Below, in pieces: positions 33,886-42,880 of a stretch of 64,000 nucleotides of DNA. The notes under the pieces are model-generated. The model was not told where the DNA came from. It did not search any database and saw only the letters and a program-made list of their open reading frames with translations. Numbering within the stretch: the stretch's first letter is position 1; each line of letters begins with the position of its first letter. The translations under genes and the position numbers were made by a program. This DNA is from Melioribacter sp051488685 (GTDB taxonomy: Bacteria; Bacteroidota; Ignavibacteria; Ignavibacteriales; Melioribacteraceae), in the NCBI RefSeq assembly GCF_051488685.1, contig NZ_JBPSEH010000006.1, positions 186,001 through 250,000 of the forward strand. The letters run 5' to 3'.

Positions 33886-34227
33886 TCAGGAGTTAAACGG
33901 TGGAGCTCTCGAGTCGATGGATGAAAGAGATAAAATATGTGGGAACTCTAATACGAGCGTTAAATCAGTATCTAAAACATTATCAAAATTGGGTAAATTG
34001 AAATAAGCTATTGATTCGGAGTTAAAATTATAGAGAAGAAAAACTTCAATCGAACAAATGCCATTTTTATCGGCATAAGGATCTACATTTTCATAATGCT
34101 TGCCTATAGAAACTTGATTGCTATGTATATTTCTGATATGAGAATGAAAAAAAATTGTCCCTAATATTGAAACATAAAGCGTCAGGCTAAATAATGAGAA
34201 TATTTTTATAATTTTTTTACCTGGCAT
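33886..34227 (-). CDS. Small exported protein upstream of TonB receptor
   Basis: 113 residues with one N-terminal hydrophobic segment (IFSLFSLTLYVSILGTIFF), then His residues (HSHIRNIHS), a lone Cys in GICSIEVFLLYNF, and a C-terminal SRAPPFNS. The hydrophobic start, central Cys and RAPP tail recall the small DUF2946-like or uncharacterised exported proteins that precede metal-linked TonB receptors. That is a resemblance, not a firm family call. The gene is 47 nt upstream of the receptor gene, which has its own AGGAG, so they are probably cotranscribed. Confidence 0.6.
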   Translation of the reverse strand: MPGKKIIKIFSLFSLTLYVSILGTIFFHSHIRNIHSNQVSIGKHYENVDPYADKNGICSIEVFLLYNFNSESIAYFNLPNFDNVLDTDLTLVLEFPHILSLSSIDSRAPPFNS

Positions 34228-34309
34228 AAAGATGTTGCATTTATAGACGTTATATCTTATTTTCTTGCCCTAAAATAAATTATTGGCTGAAAAAAAACAA
34301 GGAGGGTTT

Positions 34310-36190
34310 ATGCTATCCGGTGAAGTTTATTATCCATCCAAAGAAGTCATTAAAAATGCCAATATTAAGAACTGGGATGAATTGAACGAGAGGGCAACAA
34401 AAGATTACGCAGGTTTCTGGGAAGAAATGGCTAATGAACTTGATTGGTTTGAAAAATGGCAAAAGGTTCTTGATGATTCCAATAAACCATTTTATAAATG
34501 GTTTACCGGAGCAAAAACAAATATTGTTTACAATTGTTTGGACCGACATATTAAAACATACAGGCGAAATAAACTTGCGCTTATCTGGGAGGGAGAAGAC
34601 GGACAATTAAGAACTATGTCGTATTTCGCGCTTCATCGCGAAGTTTGCAAATTTGCCAATGTATTAAAAAGCATGGGTGTGAATAAAGGCGACAGGGTTA
34701 CAATTTATATGGGACGAATACCGGAAATAATTATTGCCATGTTAGCATCGGCGCGTATTGGGGCAATTCATTCAGTAGTTTATGGAGGTTTTTCCGTTGA
34801 ATCTCTGGCGGAAAGAATTGAAGACAGTAACTCGAAAGTATTAATCACGGCTGACGGGGCGTTCCAGAGAGGAAAAATTGTTCCTTTAAAACAAATTGCT
34901 GACGAAGCACTTCAACGCTGCGGCACGGTTGAACATGTGCTCGTTGTCAAAAGGACTGGACAGGAAATTAACATGGAAGCGGGCAGAGACTTATGGTATC
35001 ACGACTTAATGAATCTCCCAATTGCCACACAAAATTGTGCTCTCGAAATTATGGATGCTGAAGATCCATTGTTTATTCTCTATACTTCTGGCACAACAGG
35101 AAAGCCAAAAGCAATCCTGCATACTCATGGCGGCTATATGGTTGGAGTTTATACCACACTTAAATTTGTATTCGATATTAAAGAAGAAGATAGGTACTGG
35201 TGTGCAGCTGATCCTGGCTGGATTACCGGTCATAGTTATATTGTCTATGGCCCGCTTTTGAACGGTACAACTTCATTTGTCTATGAAGGAGCACCAAATT
35301 TTCCATATCCAAATCGCTGGTGGCAAATGATAGAAAAATATGGCATTAACATTCTTTATACTGCTCCTACCGCAATCAGAGGTTTAATGAGGTTTGGCGA
35401 ATCGTGGGTTAAAAGACACAACTTATCTTCGTTGCGATTGTTAGGTACTGTTGGCGAACCAATAAATCCTGAAGCGTGGAAATGGTACTTTAAAGTTGTG
35501 GGTAACGAAAAATGCCCCATAATGGATACCTGGTGGCAAACTGAAACAGGGATGTTTATGATAACGCCCATGCCGTCTGTGCCGCTTAAACCTGGATCTG
35601 GAACAAGACCATTTCCTGGAATCGAAATGGACATCCTCGATGAAAATGGTAATTCTGTCAAACCGAACGAAGAAGGATATCTTGTTATTAAAACTCCATG
35701 GCCGGCTATGTTGCGCACCGTCCATAAGGACCCAGAAAGATATGTCAGTCAATACTGGAGTAAATATCCGGGGTATTATATGACCGGCGACAGCGCGCGT
35801 CGGGATGAGGATGGATATTACTGGATTATCGGAAGAGTTGATGACGTTATTAAAGTATCGGGCTATCGACTCGGTACAGCTGAAATCGAAAGTGCTCTTG
35901 TTAGTCATCCAGCGGTTGCCGAAGCCGCAGCAATTGGTTTGCCACATGATGTAAAAGGAAACGCAATTTATACTTATGTTATTCTGAAAAACGGATATGA
36001 AAAATCGACTGCATTGATCGAAGAATTGAGAAAACATGTTGCCCACGAAGTAGGACCAATAGCTAAACCAGAAAGTATTGAATTTGTCGATTCATTACCC
36101 AAAACTCGGAGCGGTAAAATAATGCGCCGTGTATTGAAAGCACGAGCACTGGGTCTTGACCCCGGCAATATTTCGACAATGGAAGAATAA
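34310..36190 (+). CDS. acs: Acetyl-CoA synthetase (AMP-forming)
   Basis: 626 residues from the ATG at 34310, fixed by AAGGAGGG just upstream; a TTG at 34283 has no such support. The adenylate-forming motifs are YTSGTTGKPKA (A3), TWWQTETG with the Trp that selects acetate, GYRLGTAEIE, and KTRSGKIMRR, whose Lys is the usual acetylation site. It activates acetate via acetyl-AMP to acetyl-CoA in the cytosol. Slightly short of the usual 650 residues but complete at both ends. A kinase/regulator pair follows 67 nt later, which may or may not regulate it. Citrate lyase in this window would release acetate that Acs could recover (inference). Confidence 0.93.
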   Translation: MLSGEVYYPSKEVIKNANIKNWDELNERATKDYAGFWEEMANELDWFEKWQKVLDDSNKPFYKWFTGAKTNIVYNCLDRHIKTYRRNKLALIWEGEDGQLRTMSYFALHREVCKFANVLKSMGVNKGDRVTIYMGRIPEIIIAMLASARIGAIHSVVYGGFSVESLAERIEDSNSKVLITADGAFQRGKIVPLKQIADEALQRCGTVEHVLVVKRTGQEINMEAGRDLWYHDLMNLPIATQNCALEIMDAEDPLFILYTSGTTGKPKAILHTHGGYMVGVYTTLKFVFDIKEEDRYWCAADPGWITGHSYIVYGPLLNGTTSFVYEGAPNFPYPNRWWQMIEKYGINILYTAPTAIRGLMRFGESWVKRHNLSSLRLLGTVGEPINPEAWKWYFKVVGNEKCPIMDTWWQTETGMFMITPMPSVPLKPGSGTRPFPGIEMDILDENGNSVKPNEEGYLVIKTPWPAMLRTVHKDPERYVSQYWSKYPGYYMTGDSARRDEDGYYWIIGRVDDVIKVSGYRLGTAEIESALVSHPAVAEAAAIGLPHDVKGNAIYTYVILKNGYEKSTALIEELRKHVAHEVGPIAKPESIEFVDSLPKTRSGKIMRRVLKARALGLDPGNISTMEE

Positions 36191-36257
36191 TTAGTGTAAT
36201 ATCGTACACAAATTAGTTCGGGATTGTTTAAATTTGCGCTGTAAATTTGAAGGCGCT

Positions 36258-37442
36258 ATGGAAGAAGAGCTTAAATTAGACCCGATTGAAATACGGTATT
36301 ACAGACTAATAAGATATCTTACCGACTATATCTATTCTGTAAAAGTCGAAAACGGCAAAGCAGTTAAAACCTATCATGGACCTGGTTGTGCAGCTGTTAC
36401 AGGATACACTTCGGAAGATTATCAAAACGACCCTGAACTCTGGTATAGAATGGTACACCCCGACGACCGACCTGCTGTGTTGAAACAAGCTGAAGACGCT
36501 CTCGCAGGAATTGAAGTGAAACCACTCGAGCATCGGATCATCCATCGAGATGGTTCTATTCGATGGGTAAAAAACAGCATCGTTTTGTCGAAAGACGAAT
36601 TCGGAAACGTAATTTATTACGATGGACTTATTAACGATATAACTGAATTAAAAAAAGCGCAGGAGCTGGCAGAATTGAAACAAAAGCAATTGATCCAGGC
36701 AGATAAAATGGTAGCGCTCGGAACAATGGTTAGCGGAATTACTCACGAAATAAATAATCCCAACAATTTCATCCTGTTAAATGCACAGTTCCTTAAAAAA
36801 GCTTTCGACGATATCATGCCAGTCCTGAAAGAATATGCAACAATCAACAACGACTATTATGTTGCTGGTATTCCATCGGAAAAGGCTTTTGTAAAAATTA
36901 CTCAAGCCCTGGATGGAATTATCGAGGGTTCTACGAGAATTGAAAAAATTACAAACAGTTTAAAAGAATTTGCAAAAAAAGATTCCGGACGATTAGATCA
37001 ACCGGTTGACCTGAATAAGGTGATTGAAAAAGCTGTTATGATTACATCAAATCTCATAAAAAAATCGACAAATAATTTAAAAGTGAATTACAATTATGAA
37101 ATAGCGAATATAAAAGGCAATTCACAGCAAATTGAACAGGTGATGATCAATCTAATTGCAAACGCATGTCAGGCGTTGCCGGATAAAAATCGCGGTATTG
37201 AAATTTCGATCTATCAAAAAGAAAACTTTGTGGCAATTGAAGTTAGAGACGAAGGCACTGGAATTGAACCCGAAAATATTAAGTTCATTTTCGATCCTTT
37301 TTTCACGACCAAAAGAAATTCTGGCGGCACAGGTCTGGGCCTCTATGTTTCGTATAATATTATCAAAAATCACGGCGGAGATATTCTTGTGGAAAGCAAC
37401 GTTGACGGAACCAAATTTACTATTCTTTTGCCGATAAATTAA
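36258..37442 (+). CDS. PAS-domain sensor histidine kinase
   Basis: 394 residues from the ATG at 36258, which has GAAGG 4 nt upstream; a TTG at 36234 is weaker. A PAS/PAC domain occupies about 10-135 (YTSEDYQNDPELW, HRDGSIRWVKN). The kinase core has GTMVSGITHEINNPNNF (NtrB-like phospho-acceptor His with HEINNP), NLIANACQALP, and GTGLGLYVSYNII. No membrane helices are present, so the signal is cytoplasmic. It is followed 10 nt later by an NtrC-type regulator, its evident partner. Confidence 0.92.
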   Translation: MEEELKLDPIEIRYYRLIRYLTDYIYSVKVENGKAVKTYHGPGCAAVTGYTSEDYQNDPELWYRMVHPDDRPAVLKQAEDALAGIEVKPLEHRIIHRDGSIRWVKNSIVLSKDEFGNVIYYDGLINDITELKKAQELAELKQKQLIQADKMVALGTMVSGITHEINNPNNFILLNAQFLKKAFDDIMPVLKEYATINNDYYVAGIPSEKAFVKITQALDGIIEGSTRIEKITNSLKEFAKKDSGRLDQPVDLNKVIEKAVMITSNLIKKSTNNLKVNYNYEIANIKGNSQQIEQVMINLIANACQALPDKNRGIEISIYQKENFVAIEVRDEGTGIEPENIKFIFDPFFTTKRNSGGTGLGLYVSYNIIKNHGGDILVESNVDGTKFTILLPIN

Positions 37443-37452
37443 AAGAGGAAAG

Positions 37453-38862
37453 ATGGGAATAGCAGATTATCCTGAATTACCGATTTTACTGGTCGACGAC
37501 GAAGAACAGTTCCTCTACAGCGTCGAGACTTCATTAAACTCCGATGGCATTAATAATATTAGACTGCAGCACGACAGTACAAAAGTACTGGATATGCTCG
37601 AAAAAGATAAATTCTCGTTGATTGTTCTCGATGTAAATATGCCTGGAATTTCTGGGCTTGAGCTTTTGCCTAAGATCAAAGATCAATTCCCGGAGATACC
37701 TGTAATAATTTTAACTGCTCTGAACGATGTTGAGAGTGCTGTCGAAAGTATAAAGTTAGGGGCTTATAATTATATCTTAAAACCTGTAGACAATACCCGT
37801 CTGGTTACAACCATCAGAGGAGCGCTTGAATACAGGGAAGTGCTTTCAGAAAATCGACGTTTGAAAGATTATTTACTCAAAGACAAAATCGAAAATCCCG
37901 ATGCCTTTGAAGAAATTATCACAAAAAGCAAATCGATGCGTTCAATCTTCAAATATATCGAAGCAATTTCAAATTCCCCTTTGCCAGTTTTAATTACCGG
38001 CGAAACCGGCGTCGGAAAAGAATTAATTGCCAGGGCAATTCATAAAGTGAGTTCAAGAACCGGCAATTTGATAGCTGTCAATGTTGCAGGTCTCGACGAT
38101 ACATTGTTTTCCGATACCCTCTTCGGTCATAAAAAAGGCGCGTTTACAGGTGCCGAACAGGACCGCAAAGGATTGATCGAACAGGCAGAAAAAGGGACAC
38201 TCTTTCTTGATGAAATTGGAGATTTAAGTATCGAATCACAGGTTAAATTATTACGGCTCATACAGGATAACAAGTATTATCCGCTCGGTTCAGATCTTCC
38301 AAAACAGGCAGATGTTAGAATAATTTGTGCTACTAATCTACAAATCGAAGATTTGAAAGGAAGTAACAAATTCAGAAAAGATCTTTATTACAGACTTCAA
38401 ACTCATCATATTCACATTCCTCCATTGAGAGAAAGGAAGGAGGACATACCTTTACTTATCGATCATTTTCTTGAAAGAGCAGCAGAAAAACTTAATAAGA
38501 AAAAACCAACTCCACCTAAGGAACTCTATACGCTCCTTTCAAATTATCATTTCCCTGGCAATATTAGAGAACTCGAAGGTTTGATATACGATGCCGTTAG
38601 TAGACATCGGTTTGGAGTGCTTTCGCTCGACTCGATACGCGATAAAATTTTTTCCAGTATGAAAAAAGATACCCCTCCCGAACAGACAGAAGAAGTTCTC
38701 GACAAAATTGTATTCCCCGAAAATTTACCGACGCTCAAAGAAATTGAAGAAGCACTTATTAAAGAAGCACTTAAACGAGCTGACAATAATCAGTCGATAG
38801 CTGCACGACTGCTGGGTTTAAGTAGAAGAGCCCTCAATAATAGACTCAGTAGAAAAAAATAA
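37453..38862 (+). CDS. NtrC-family sigma-54-dependent response regulator
   Basis: 469 residues in three domains. A receiver fills residues 8-125 (LVDDEEQF, phospho-acceptor Asp in IVLDVNMPG, Lys in YILKPVD). An AAA+ domain covers about 150-385, with Walker A GETGVGKE, the sigma-54 contact motif GAFTGA and FLDEIGDL. A Fis-type helix-turn-helix ends the protein (NNQSIAARLLGLSRRALNN). It activates sigma-54 promoters by ATP hydrolysis. Directly downstream lie tandem 17-bp repeats and a near-consensus sigma-54 promoter, the probable target. It is cotranscribed with the kinase gene. Confidence 0.95.
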   Translation: MGIADYPELPILLVDDEEQFLYSVETSLNSDGINNIRLQHDSTKVLDMLEKDKFSLIVLDVNMPGISGLELLPKIKDQFPEIPVIILTALNDVESAVESIKLGAYNYILKPVDNTRLVTTIRGALEYREVLSENRRLKDYLLKDKIENPDAFEEIITKSKSMRSIFKYIEAISNSPLPVLITGETGVGKELIARAIHKVSSRTGNLIAVNVAGLDDTLFSDTLFGHKKGAFTGAEQDRKGLIEQAEKGTLFLDEIGDLSIESQVKLLRLIQDNKYYPLGSDLPKQADVRIICATNLQIEDLKGSNKFRKDLYYRLQTHHIHIPPLRERKEDIPLLIDHFLERAAEKLNKKKPTPPKELYTLLSNYHFPGNIRELEGLIYDAVSRHRFGVLSLDSIRDKIFSSMKKDTPPEQTEEVLDKIVFPENLPTLKEIEEALIKEALKRADNNQSIAARLLGLSRRALNNRLSRKK

Positions 38863-38882
38863 TCCGTAATTCTCTCTAAAGG

Positions 38883-38916
38883 GGTGCCACAAAACTGCAG
38901 GTGCCACATTAGTGCA
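38883..38916 (+). repeat. Tandem 17-bp repeats, likely activator binding sites
   Basis: Two head-to-tail copies of GGTGCCACA-N4-TGCA, at 38883-38899 and 38900-38916. An inverted TGTGGCA recurs at 38977-38983. They start 20 nt past the NtrC-type gene and lie about 150-180 nt upstream of the predicted sigma-54 start site. This is where enhancer-like activator sites normally sit. Confidence 0.6.
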
Positions 38917-39036
38917 ATTCCGTAAGTTATTATTTTTCTATTAGTTACGTCGAAACCTACAAAAATTAGGAAAAAATGTGGCAATACCTAAATACCTAAT
39001 CTTTTGTTATTTGTGCAGGTTAATAAATTATATACT

Positions 39037-39053
39037 CTGGCACGGGCTTTGAA
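39037..39053 (+). promoter_or_regulatory. Sigma-54 promoter (-24/-12)
   Basis: CTGGCAC (39037-39043), 5 nt, then TTGAA (39049-39053). Only one base differs from YTGGCACG-N4-TTGCW. The start of transcription should be near 39063, 25 nt before the ATG of the exported protein gene, whose AAGGAGG is at 39077-39083. Confidence 0.75.
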
Positions 39054-39087
39054 TTGTTATAAACGAACTATTAACAAGGAGGAAAAA

Positions 39088-39504
39088 ATGAAGCAACTTA
39101 ATAAAATAGCAGCTGTGCTTTTAGTTACATTTTTGGCAACTAATATCTTTGCGCAGCAGCCGGAATACAAAAAGTTGATTGAAAAAGTCAACGAGCGTTT
39201 TCTTTACAATCTGAATGTCGAACATTCGGGAATAGTTGAATCTTCCATCTTCAATATAATGGAGGTCAAAAGCAAATTTCCGAATGAAGATTATAGTAGA
39301 TTGGTTAGAAAATTATACGAACTGGCTTTAGAAGGAAATACTCCTTCTATCAGATACAAAGCTCAACTGGCAAGTCTCTACTTTAATTTTTATGATATGT
39401 TTGCAGATATTAAAATAACAGAAGTAGAAAAGGAAAATCCAGATCTGTTCTTTCATGAAATTTCGAATAAATTGATGAAAATACCAGTAGCAGTAAACAA
39501 TTAA
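39088..39504 (+). CDS. Exported protein of unknown function, sigma-54 controlled
   Basis: 138 residues from the ATG at 39088, with AAGGAGG 4 nt upstream. A clear signal peptide (IAAVLLVTFLATNIFAQQ) cleaves near residue 22. The mature protein is about 116 residues, alpha-helical and charged, with no Cys and no motif I recognise. It contains LVRKLYELALEGNTPSIRY, which has a HEAT-like flavour. It is the only gene behind the sigma-54 promoter and ends before a large stem-loop, so it is a single-gene transcript and the likely direct output of the preceding two-component pair. Confidence 0.85.
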   Translation: MKQLNKIAAVLLVTFLATNIFAQQPEYKKLIEKVNERFLYNLNVEHSGIVESSIFNIMEVKSKFPNEDYSRLVRKLYELALEGNTPSIRYKAQLASLYFNFYDMFADIKITEVEKENPDLFFHEISNKLMKIPVAVNN

Positions 39505-39518
39505 CACCCCCGCCTTAT

Positions 39519-39612
39519 AAAGGCTGTTCCGAACCGACCGGGGAAGTTTTTTAACACAACTTCATAGCCTCCTAGATACATTACCCGGGATTGCTTGGAA
39601 CAGCCTTTTTTA
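39519..39612 (+). terminator. Composite stem-loop terminator with structured 66-nt loop
   Basis: AAAGGCTGTTCC (39519-39530) pairs perfectly over 12 bp with GGAACAGCCTTT (39597-39608), followed by a T-rich tail. The loop holds a further hairpin, GAAGTT/AACTTC, and a CCGGGG/CCCGGG pairing. A small GCCTT-ATA-AAGGC hairpin overlaps the left arm as an alternative fold. It could be a terminator with a loop insertion, or a small structured RNA. Confidence 0.6.
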
Positions 39613-39655
39613 TTTTACTATCCAATTCAATAATGTTATGTAATGAAATTATCAT

Positions 39656-39673
39656 ATATTGCATATGCAATAT
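39656..39673. promoter_or_regulatory. 18-bp perfect palindrome before TonB receptor gene
   Basis: ATATTGCATATGCAATAT is a perfect 18-bp palindrome, 13 bp before the likely ATG at 39687. Its position over the leader or promoter suggests a dimeric repressor site. The regulator is not identifiable. Confidence 0.5.
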
Positions 39674-39686
39674 TTATCTGCTTTTA

Positions 39687-41912
39687 ATGAAGAATATAAT
39701 TTATCACTTTACACTGTTAGCAATAATTTATTCGAACATCGCGGCTCAAAACACAGGTACATTGAGAGGGCTGGTTACCGATTCGACAACTTCTGAGGCG
39801 CTGGCTTACTGTAATGTATTTTTGAAAGAATTGGGAATAGGTACGGCAAGCGATTCCAGAGGATATTTCCTGATTCCGTCTATACCAGCAAATCAAAATT
39901 TTACTTTGATAATTTCTTATATCGGCTATCATACCAAAAAGATAAATATTAAAATTTCTCCGAATAAAATAACACATTACGACGTTCAACTTTTACCTTC
40001 CGAAATTGAACTGCAAGCAATTGAGAAAGTAGAAAAGCTCGTTGAAGAAAGCAGAACGGATATAAGTATACGCAGAATCTTAAGTCGGGATTTAGAATAT
40101 CTTCCCAAAGGAGTCGAATCCGATTTATTCCGTTCTCTAAAATATCTTTCGGGTGTTCAATCGACCGGCGATGTTTCGGCACGGTTTTATGTAAGAGGCG
40201 GGGCAAGCAATCAGAATCTCATTTTAGTCGACGGAATTACACTCTACAATCCATTTCATGCACTCGGGCTTTTCAGTGTAATTGACCCGGATGTTATAAA
40301 TAATATCGAATTTTATAAAGGTGGATTTGCTGCAAATTACGGAGGACGTATTTCGTCCGTCGTCGATATCAAAACAAACGACGGTAATAAAAATCGATTT
40401 GGTGCAAAGGCAAGTGCAAGTTATTTGTCCACCAAATTATTCCTTGAAGGTCCATTGCCTCACGGCTCGTTTTTTTTGAGTGGTAGAAAAAGTTATTCAA
40501 CCGAAATTCTTAAGAAATTCCTGGATAATCAAAATGTACCGGCGGACTTCTACGATCTATCCTTTAAAATGAATTACTCGAATCAGGATTTTATACCGGG
40601 CAGTAAGTTTATTGTGAACGGATTTTTTAGCAGCGATAAAATTGATAATCCGGATCCTACAATAGAAGATTTCGGATGGAAAAATAATTTGTTCGGTTTC
40701 AGATGGTTCTTTGTGGGCGATATTCCTCTTTTTCTTGAACTCGGTTTATCTTTAAGCAATTTCCAGGGCGAAGTTTTACCGCAGTTGAGCTCACTCAGTA
40801 AATCGAGAAATGAAATTAACGATATTTCGATGAAAATGGATCTGACTTATATTTTCAATTCAAAGGACGAGTTGGGTGTAGGATTTCATATTAATCAAAT
40901 AAATACAAATTTGTTTATTGAAAACAGGATTGACGAGGATACAGATATTAATAACAAAGGCACAGATATTTCACTTTACACCAAATATAAAATCTTGAGA
41001 TTCGATAACTTCGCAATTGATGCGGGGCTCCGATTTAATCTTGCATCGGTTTCACCAAACAAAGAGAAAATCTTTATTGAACCAAGATTAAATGCATTTT
41101 ATACATTCTGGAATTTTCTGACGGTTAAAGGCGCGTGGGGCATTTATCAACAAACATTGACAACGGTCTCAGATGAAGACGAAATTATAAATATATTCGA
41201 ACCATGGATTATTACTCCAGCGTATCTTCCGCCGGCAAAAGCTATGCATGCAATATTTGGTGTTGAGTTTGATAACGGAAATTTCTGGAAATTCGGCGTT
41301 GAATCGTACTATAAAACTGTGAATAACTTGCCAGTATTAAACAAAGATAAAATTTATGCGACGGACAACGATTTTAAAGCAGGTGAGGGTGAATCGTATG
41401 GTCTGGAAGTTAACGCATCGATCACAACATCGAGTGTCAAACTAACCACTTCTTACACACACGCTTATGCCTACAAAGTAATCGACGGGAAAAGATATTA
41501 TCCGCGTTACGATACACGACATAATTTTAATGTTATGCTGGACATCGATTTTGGTAATAGCTGGCATACAAGTATTATATGGGTTTACTCATCAGGTCTT
41601 CCTTTTACTGAAATTCTCGGTTATTACGACAAACTTTATCTCGATAATTTCTTCGATTCGTGGAATTACAATGATCCCCGAAAACCTTATACATTAATTG
41701 GCATTCAAAATCTTGGAAGATTACCAGACTATCACAGACTCGATTTAAATATTTCTAAAAAGTTCATTTTTCCTTTTATGAATTTATACCTCGATTTCAA
41801 TATTGTTAATCTTTACGACAGAGCTAATATTTTTTATTTCAAAAAGGATACCGGGGAAAGAGTCAATATGCTGCCGTTTCTTCCCACTTTCTCACTTAAG
41901 GTGGAATTATGA
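39687..41912 (+). CDS. TonB-dependent receptor with carboxypeptidase-like N-domain
   Basis: 741 residues from the ATG at 39687, which opens a signal peptide (HFTLLAIIYSNIAAQ); upstream in-frame codons run into the terminator stem. A carboxypeptidase-regulatory-like domain (residues about 25-100) precedes the plug (VRGGASNQNLILVDGITLY, SSVVDIKTNDG) and a barrel. It imports an unknown ligand across the outer membrane with TonB energy. It overlaps the DUF4249 lipoprotein gene by 4 nt, the pairing commonly seen for DUF4249 proteins. There is no ribosome binding site of note. Confidence 0.9.
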   Translation: MKNIIYHFTLLAIIYSNIAAQNTGTLRGLVTDSTTSEALAYCNVFLKELGIGTASDSRGYFLIPSIPANQNFTLIISYIGYHTKKINIKISPNKITHYDVQLLPSEIELQAIEKVEKLVEESRTDISIRRILSRDLEYLPKGVESDLFRSLKYLSGVQSTGDVSARFYVRGGASNQNLILVDGITLYNPFHALGLFSVIDPDVINNIEFYKGGFAANYGGRISSVVDIKTNDGNKNRFGAKASASYLSTKLFLEGPLPHGSFFLSGRKSYSTEILKKFLDNQNVPADFYDLSFKMNYSNQDFIPGSKFIVNGFFSSDKIDNPDPTIEDFGWKNNLFGFRWFFVGDIPLFLELGLSLSNFQGEVLPQLSSLSKSRNEINDISMKMDLTYIFNSKDELGVGFHINQINTNLFIENRIDEDTDINNKGTDISLYTKYKILRFDNFAIDAGLRFNLASVSPNKEKIFIEPRLNAFYTFWNFLTVKGAWGIYQQTLTTVSDEDEIINIFEPWIITPAYLPPAKAMHAIFGVEFDNGNFWKFGVESYYKTVNNLPVLNKDKIYATDNDFKAGEGESYGLEVNASITTSSVKLTTSYTHAYAYKVIDGKRYYPRYDTRHNFNVMLDIDFGNSWHTSIIWVYSSGLPFTEILGYYDKLYLDNFFDSWNYNDPRKPYTLIGIQNLGRLPDYHRLDLNISKKFIFPFMNLYLDFNIVNLYDRANIFYFKKDTGERVNMLPFLPTFSLKVEL

Positions 41913-42880
41913 AAATGAAATTTTTTTATTTGATGTTGATTTTATTCATGCTAACTATTCTATCTTGCAACGATGCCTTCAACCCATACGGAGATTTAAA
42001 AGAAAAATATGTTCTGAATTGCATTGTTAGAGCCGATACAAATTATCAGGTGGCGTTATTATCGAAAAGTTACATCTCAGAAAATTTTGATCCATACTCT
42101 AATACGGAGGATAAATCGATACAAAATGCACTGGTCAGGTTATGGAGTGGAAATGACAATGTCGTAATTCTGAAAGATACGATTGTTGAGCGCGCGCCTG
42201 ATGACAAATACAAATCTCCTTACAGAATTTATTATGCTGAGAATTTTAAACCAGTAGCCGGTCAGCCGCTTGAAATCGAAGCAATACTTCCTGACGGAAG
42301 GGTTTTATCTTCGTCCACAACAGTTCCTCAACAAATAACATTCAGCGGAGCTTTGTCGGATACTCTTATTCCTCCCAAAAAAGGTGATTACATTCAGGTC
42401 GTCTGGAACAGCAATCAAACCAAACCGGTCTTTGTGGTAAGATTGGGTATTTACTATTTTAAGCACGAAGGCGGTACGAAAAAAAGATATATTTATGTGG
42501 TGCCGCACAGTTATGTCGAATACGAGGGCAAATTTGTACCTGACTATCCGGAGCCAATAACTCAAAGTCGTTTCAGTTATGATATGACAACAATTGATAA
42601 AGCGATGAAACTTCTTTCGGAAGGAGAATCTGACAAGAGCAAATTTGAAATACTGAGTTGCATTCTGGAGGTAATTGCACTCGACGAAAATTTGAGCATT
42701 TACTACAACACCACCGCAAATGCCGACAATGCTTTTTCCGTAAAACTCGACGAAAAAGATTATTCAAATATTAAAGGTGGATATGGCGTTTTTGGTGCTT
42801 ATAATCGGAATTACTATGTACTCCGATTTACACACGATTATATCAGGTCATTTGGTTACATACCAGGATTGAAAGAATGA
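41909..42880 (+). CDS. DUF4249-family lipoprotein
   Basis: 323 residues. The lipoprotein signal peptide ends in the lipobox LTILSCN, so the mature N-terminus is Cys near residue 20. The sequence fits DUF4249 (YVLNCIVRADTNYQVALLSK, IQNALVRLW, LEIEAILPDGRVLSSSTTVP). It is beta-rich, and the family is usually encoded just after TonB receptors, presumably as a surface partner. It overlaps both neighbours by 4 nt (ATGA), so the three genes are one translationally coupled operon. Confidence 0.85.
   Translation: MKMKFFYLMLILFMLTILSCNDAFNPYGDLKEKYVLNCIVRADTNYQVALLSKSYISENFDPYSNTEDKSIQNALVRLWSGNDNVVILKDTIVERAPDDKYKSPYRIYYAENFKPVAGQPLEIEAILPDGRVLSSSTTVPQQITFSGALSDTLIPPKKGDYIQVVWNSNQTKPVFVVRLGIYYFKHEGGTKKRYIYVVPHSYVEYEGKFVPDYPEPITQSRFSYDMTTIDKAMKLLSEGESDKSKFEILSCILEVIALDENLSIYYNTTANADNAFSVKLDEKDYSNIKGGYGVFGAYNRNYYVLRFTHDYIRSFGYIPGLKE

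Noticed and set aside
34283..34309. TTG at 34283 as the acs start
   Set aside because: AAGGAGGG sits just before the ATG at 34310, inside the would-be extension.
35441..36046. Minus-strand open frame of 201 codons inside acs
   Set aside because: It lies wholly within the conserved C-terminal part of acetyl-CoA synthetase, has no ribosome binding site and shows no protein-like motif.
38883..38916. Minus-strand TGGCAC of the direct repeats as sigma-54 -24 elements
   Set aside because: No TTGC-like -12 element follows at 5 nt in either copy. They fit better as activator sites.
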